Shown: piece after piece, positions 59,024-64,000 of the stretch | Layout of the letters: each line of letters begins with the position of its first letter | Position numbering within the stretch: position 1 is the stretch's first letter | NCBI GenBank assembly: GCA_036346405.1 | Contig: CM070548.1 | Coordinates: 57,968,611-58,032,610 of the forward strand | Reading direction: 5' to 3' | From: Phyllostachys edulis | Taxonomy: Eukaryota > Streptophyta > Magnoliopsida > Poales > Poaceae | Length of the DNA stretch: 64,000 bases | Program-made: the position numbers and the translations under genes | The notes under the pieces: generated by a model | Databases searched by the model: none | What the model was told of the DNA's origin: nothing | Seen by the model: the letters and a program-made list of their open reading frames with translations, nothing else

Positions 59024-60776
59024 TGTGGATATCATGGGGATATGTGCTTGATCTTAGGATGATGAAACAATTGGCAATTGCTTTGTTAGTTTGTCAAATC
59101 AAGTGTTTTCGGCAAAGTTTCAGTTCTGTCAGGTAGCTGGCGGTCAGGCCAGCCACTTTGGCGGTTAGACCGGCCATGCCTCGAGTAGAATTCTGGCTAA
59201 GTCCCAAGGCGGTCGACCGCCGAACGGCTATTCGACCGATTTTGTGCTGCTCTTCGTCGAATTGTTGGCGATGTTTGTTGGATTAGGTTAAGGGCATGGG
59301 CTTTAGTGCATATGTGTTGCATGATGCATGTTTTCACTAACGTGGGTCAAGTTGTGAAGAACTTGTTCCCGGAATCGATTTCTTTGTCTATTGTTGTGCA
59401 GGTCACTTGGAGGTCAACGACGGTCAACGGCGAGGATGATCGGGACTAAGCTTGGAGAGCTGAGGTCCAGAACGATCAAGGATGCCGGGTGAGGTCAATG
59501 GACTCAAGCATGGTGCAGAATGGACAAAGGTGACCGAATAGGCGCTTCGATCGACCGGTTGGATCAGCTGCGCAGGGTCGCAAGTGCCGTGGTGGTTTCG
59601 GTGGGATCCGGACGGGGGAGACTTGCCGACATGGTGAGAGCCGTTGATCAACCTACACGTGGCAAAGCAGGCGAGTGCTTCACCAAGATTGGACTTGGTC
59701 TTCGGAGAAAGATCAAGAAGGGATATTTTGGTAATTTCACCAAATACCGCCTTGGTGACCTTGGGCTAAACCGCGGTGAAAGATGGTGCGTGGAGAAGCG
59801 GTTTAGGTCAAGAGAAGATGAAGACAACGCTTTGAGTTGCGTGCGTGTGTCCCATTTGTGTTGGGCCTTAACGGGAGCCCATTAGGGTTAACTCCTCTAG
59901 ATGCTAGGCCTCAATATAAATAGGAGGGGGTGCTGTCAAACAGCTTTGAAGCACTTCATTTTTGTAAACCCTAGTTTGGTGTTAGGGCTTAGAAGGGAAA
60001 GGAGAGGCTTAGGGTTCTAGAGAGATGAGTTGAGTATGTGCTCATGGATTGAGCTCTTGTCCTCCTTGAGGAGTGGTCAGAACCAAAGCAACAATCACGA
60101 ATCAATCTATGGATGATTATTCAAAGATGAGTCTTCTTGTGTTCTTCCATCTCATTTGGTGATTTTGGGTGTTTCTTTGATCCGATGGGTTTCTAGTGGT
60201 TTCTTGTCCCCATCTACCTTGCTGTGACATGTGGGAATACATCTAGGATCATCTTGATCATCAATCTTCCACGAGCAAGTTTTGGATCAAGTTTTTCGTT
60301 TTTGCTCGGTTTTGAACCCTCTTTTGGTAAAATTGAAAAAGGTCAAAACTTTGACGTGGATCTACTCGATCATCGCTTGGAATAGGTTTCAGATATCCTT
60401 GGGAAGGTGTGTTCCAAGTTTGGTTAAGTTTGGCCATGTAGATCAAAAGTTTGATCCATTTTCGTTTTGGAACCCGAGCTGTTTTTCCTGTTCATCGTCA
60501 GGTCCGGTCAGATCGCTCTTATGCCGCCTATCAGACCGCCCACCGGTCTGACCGCGCAATAGTCATCGGTCTAACTGGGCCCGAGGGTTCGATCTTCACC
60601 TTTTGGGTCTTTTGCTTTGGGGGTTGATTAGATTCAGCACAAGGCTTTCACTATGCGTATATATTGATCTTCTTAGCTTTCGTAGCTATTGGAGAAAAGT
60701 TCATGTTGAATCTAATTAAGGTAAAATTTGAGCGAGCGTCTATTCATCCCCCTCTAGGCGCCTATCCGGTCCTACA
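59024..60776 (+). mobile_element. Solo LTR, 1753 bp, TSD GTGGC
   Basis: Starts TGTGGATATCATGGGG and ends CTATCCGGTCCTACA. It is flanked by GTGGC at 59019-59023 and 60777-60781. TATA box TATAAATAG at 59915-59923; 3' end of the form CATCCCCCTCTAGGCG. GGTCTGACCGCC-type palindromes occur near both ends. It lies inside an exon of the antisense gene, and removing it with one target copy restores the local reading frame (PPNVVA to PQILAVL). Related in layout to the LTR at 16917 but not obviously the same family. Confidence 0.9.
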
Positions 60777-60869
60777 GTGGCTCCTCAAATCCTAGCGGTC
60801 TTGTCCGCAAAGGATAAGATGGAACGCCTAAAGGTAATCAAAGATTGATTTCATCTTTAGGATCTCGTA

Positions 60870-60947
60870 GTCGTAGAAATTCTTACAACCATGTGATTGT
60901 CGTAGAAAAACTTACGACTAGGTACTAGTCGTAGAAGAACTTACGAC
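60870..60947 (+). repeat. Palindromic 29-bp-period array in intron
   Basis: Three units (60870, 60899, 60928) of GTCGTAGAAGAACTTACGAC type, in an intron of the antisense gene. Confidence 0.9.
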
Positions 60948-62437
60948 AAATTAGTAATATTTCTTTTTCTGATTCCTGCAGAAAGTAGGTGTGGAAGACC
61001 GTCGAGATGACAAAGAAGTCGAATTGATGGTCGTTGGCACGGAGGCGAGCGAGTTAAGGCTCCTCCAACCAAAAAAAACGTCAACTTGTCAAGACTGTTG
61101 ACCAAAAAGGGGCAAGCTCGAGTTCAGCTGCTTCGATCCGGCCTTTTGAGAAATTCACTACAGATATGGCTGCTACAAAGAAAGCCAGGGTGGTTGAAGT
61201 GACCGAAGCTCTCAAACACAAAACTCCCAAGACCAAGGTACCCTTCTGCTTTGACAATAAAACTTTCACAATTTCTACCTTCTGTGGCTTTGTCAAGCAA
61301 CTAGAAAAGAAGAAATATAAGAGTTTTATGTCTTTTGTGAAGAAAAATGTTGCACCGGTAGGGCCTATGGTCGAGGAAAGTATTGCTCTTGGGGTGGTCG
61401 AGACTGGTCTCGGACATCCGGAGAGTCAGGAGACCCAAGAAGCGGCAGTTCTCACTTAAGACCCACGACCAGACGTGGTCATGGCTGACCCCATTCCTGA
61501 ACTCTAATTTCGACCAGACATGCTTGAAGAGAAGAAGTACAAGAAATCTTCTTTAGGGAAGGTTTCTTCCGGATTCAAGATCAAATCCAGGAAACGAAGG
61601 TATGTAAAAAGACAAAAGTGTAAGAATAACATTTACCTTTTGCTTTCTACCATTTGACGTGTTTTCCTTTTTGTAATCTTAGCCCGACTCCTCCAGTTCT
61701 CAAGGACGTTCCTGTCGAGGAACCCACTGCTATTTCTCCGACAGTCGGAGGAATGACAGTGGCGGTGGTCGAAGGGTCGTACACTGTCCATGTGGTGGAA
61801 GAAATCATTGCTGTCGAAGTGACTGCGACCACGGGAGTGGTCGCGGAGGCAGAGGTGAAAACGACCCATGATGCGGTAGAGGCATCTGACCAAGGTGGCG
61901 GATCGTTCGACCACCGCGCTGGGAAGGAAGTCACCGTAGACATTCCCCCCGACCCCCAAGGATAAGCTGCCAGCACCGAATCAGAAGAAGAAGAATACAT
62001 CAACTTCTTTGCTGGGTTTTTCGGCCCAGCTTTCGTTGTGGGGTCTTTTGCTTTCAGGTCTCATAATCGAGTTCCCTACCCCAAGGATATTCCTAACAGG
62101 GGGAATGTTTTTGATGACGAGCGTCTCGAAATGGTGTGGTGGAACTGAGTTCAAGAGATTGATAAACTGAAGAACCCTACAAAAGTATTCTCTTTGTTTG
62201 CTCGAACGAGAATTAACGTAAGTACCTGCCACCCAACATTTACATATGCGTCTTTTCTCGCTGTCTTTCTTTATGCAGAAAGCTTTGGAACACACGTCAC
62301 TGTTGCTAAATACAACCGACAACTTGTTCAGCTACAATAGGAGAAAGCGGTATTCTGCGAGTAGGCAGAGAGATGGTAAGTTACTGCTACTTGTAGTTGT
62401 TTATGTTTCGATCACTTGCACAGTGCTTATGGGGATC

Positions 62438-62569
62438 GTCGTAGAAAAACTTACGAATAGGTACTTGTCGTAGAAGAACTTACGACCAGAGAATTGTCGT
62501 AGAAAAACTTATGACTAGGTACTGGTCGTAGAAGGACTTACGATCAAGGAATGGTCGTAGAAAACGACC
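62438..62569 (+). repeat. Palindromic 29-bp-period array in intron
   Basis: Five units start at 62438, 62467, 62496, 62525 and 62554, exactly 29 bp apart. The last is truncated. They lie in the intron just before the coiled-coil exon at 62608, the same position as the array at 1111-1219 in the left copy. Confidence 0.9.
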
Positions 62570-63525
62570 AGTTGTTCTATGCTCATATCTACTCTTCACC
62601 TCTGTAGGTTCAAGAGCAACGAAAAGACCTTGGCTGATTCGCTCGACTACGAGAAAGTCGAAACGAAAAAGCTAAAGGAAGAGAAGGAGGCCCTTCTGAA
62701 GAAGCTTCAGGAGGTAAACTCTGCAATTCAAAAGTTGCAGGGTCGAATAAATGGTAAGTTCTGAACTTAAGACTGCTTATGATAATGACCTTCTTTTCTT
62801 TTTCTAACTCTTATTCCTTTTTAGAAAAAGAGGTCGAAATGTGGAATCTCGAAATCAATGACAGATAAAAGACCTTGATTGTTCACAAGATTTCCCGTAT
62901 CGCCAAAGAAAAAGATCAGGAGATCAAGTCGTGGGAAGAGCGATATGCAAAGAGCACTTCTTCCCATGACGATGAAGTCAAGAAGCTGGACTATCGATTA
63001 GCAGGTAAGCAACTCTTTACCTCTGACCAGTTTAGCTTTTCAGTCCTTTAAGGGTTATTTTGTCTGACTAGTCTTACTCTTTTTAGAGCAAGCAATCGAA
63101 ATAAAACAACTCCATAGGCTTCGACTCGTAATTAGGAGGACATGAAGTCGATGAAGATCAACCTTTAAGACAACATTTCTCTCTTGAACAATGTACTTAG
63201 TGGGCTACGTGCTGAGGAGGTCACTCCTCGTGGAGACACACTGATTGCCCACACGAGTACTATTGGAGAACAAGTCGGGACTTTGCAAGAATTGGTGACC
63301 ACTCTGAAGACCTACCAAGCTAATTTGATAAAAGAGGCGGTCGAAGACGTAGTAAGTTTCATTTTGACAAAACTCAAAGCTCATGACCCCAATCTTAATC
63401 TGCAGCCAATCGAAGCCGACTTCGACCGCTCTAAAGCAGAAGCAGAGCGGTTGATTGAAGATATGCAGTCGGTTAGCAAGAAGGTCATGGAGAAGATGCA
63501 AATAGGATCTCCCTCATCAGAGTAG

Positions 63526-64000
63526 TTTGCAGTAGGGAACTTGTGAAGACAAGCTTTTTGAGTATGAATATATGAATCCGCATTTTCCCGCAAATCATCT
63601 TGTCGAGTAGTTAGTAAATCATAAGATAATGAATGAAAAAAGAAATTAAGACTAAGAATTGAAATTGTATAAATAACTTTGTCTTAGCCCCCGACTATTT
63701 ACTTAGTTTATTCAGATAAACTAAGTAAATAGTGTGAAAATGGTTTTCTTAAAAAAGAGAGAGGTTTGGCTAACTTATAGCTTTCGATCACGATTATCAT
63801 GCACTGGTCGAAAGAGTAGGAACAAGCTGATACTAGGAAGTTCCTTCTAGTGGGTAGGACCACGTGCAGAAAGGGAGGGCTTCGACTAGGTGATGTTACC
63901 TTCTCCGACCAGGTTAATCAAATCAAGAGTGGCAACTTGAGTTAGACAAATATCTGGAGTACCTTAAAAATTCGTTCGACCTATTCCAGTGCACTCGGTA
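63526..64000. other. Internal region of Tat-like element
   Basis: No ORF was recognised. It contains the perfect hairpin at 63694-63733. Minus-strand pol would be expected further right, outside the window. Confidence 0.5.
63694..63733. repeat. Perfect 18-bp hairpin with 4-nt loop
   Basis: ACTATTTACTTAGTTTAT (63694-63711) and its exact complement (63716-63733) are separated by TCAG. It lies 170 bp after the antisense gene's stop codon. Confidence 0.97.

Larger units (their letters stand above)
58143..63525 (+). pseudogene. Transposase_28-type antisense gene of gypsy element, multi-exon, broken
   Basis: ATG 58143; final stop 63523-63525. The first exon (to 58875) has the PF04195-like region (YCECGFRLLAHPFLALVLEHFG, VFVYLCEAYLWISADLELF) with three in-frame stops (58263, 58566, 58617). 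Later exons have good splice edges: 58951-60833 (interrupted by the LTR at 59024-60776), 60982-about 61600, and 61682-about 62220 (acidic). Further exons follow at about 62280-62375, 62608-62755, 62824-63004 and 63090-63525 (charged, coiled-coil-like). Further stops are seen in these. Extra ORFs of this family, often antisense near the 3' LTR, are known in Tat-group retrotransposons; their role is not known. Three introns or LTR parts carry the palindromic arrays. Confidence 0.65.
56848..64000 (-). mobile_element. Tat-like Ty3/gypsy element, 3' part (runs off right edge)
   Basis: Inverted relative to the element at 1-2905. The minus-oriented 3' LTR (56848-57556) is preceded on the minus strand by a G-rich polypurine tract (complement of 57557-57578, GAAGCGGGGGGGTTAGA). 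The internal region carries an antisense gene reading plus. It has been cut by a solo LTR (59024-60776). By eye the two Tat-like copies are roughly 75-80% identical where aligned, so they are separate insertions. The flank GTCGG at 56843-56847 should be the target duplication; its partner is outside. Confidence 0.7.

Noticed and set aside
58143..63525. The Transposase_28-type gene as a functional DNA transposase
   Set aside because: The Pfam name is historical. No catalytic triad is visible, the gene lies antisense in an LTR element, and stops break it.

Overview
This is nuclear DNA from a grass, almost certainly rice (Oryza) or a close relative. The evidence is two intron-containing plant genes, GC-rich first exons, Stowaway-type MITEs, and large Ty3/gypsy LTRs of rice type. 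Two host genes are intact, both on the minus strand: a class A heat-stress transcription factor (10368-13929, 494 aa, HSFA3-like) and a Raf-like MAP3K of the EDR1/CTR1 group (42838-49710, 16 coding exons, 767 aa, with every splice phase consistent). From memory, not checked, HSFA3 and a CTR1/EDR1-like gene (OsCTR2) are near neighbours on rice chromosome 2, so this is probably that interval. No bacterial, organellar, CRISPR or RNA gene was seen.

Most of the remainder is nested transposable elements. From the left: a Tat-like gypsy 3' end (1-2905) carrying an antisense gene with a Transposase_28-type domain. It lies in a CACTA terminus (to 3670), which lies in an old gypsy LTR (to 7002). Then come a Stowaway MITE (7377-7632), the HSF gene, and a 1.5 kb solo LTR (16917-18460). 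Next is a 3.95 kb solo LTR (19262-32859) split by a complete but broken 9.6 kb Tekay-type chromovirus (21867-31506). Then fragments of an ERD6-like sugar transporter and of a UMP-CMP kinase lie side by side (34247-40712), the second split by a 3.25 kb solo LTR.

The MAP3K gene follows. Its introns hold a 434 bp solo LTR, a TRIM-like element and a tandem duplication of a splice donor. A TIR element sits about 100 bp upstream of its ATG. Beyond it lie a dead MULE transposase cut by a 3.7 kb solo LTR (53080-56809), and a second Tat-like element (56848-64000) in inverted orientation to the first. That second element is itself cut by a 1.75 kb solo LTR (59024-60776).

Six solo LTRs and the Tekay element keep perfect 5-bp target-site duplications, so the order of insertion can be read directly. 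The most unusual structure is a family of arrays at 29-30 bp period of a 20-bp near-palindrome. They occur in the Tat-like LTRs and inside introns of their antisense genes. All functional statements are inferences from reading sequence; no searches were run.
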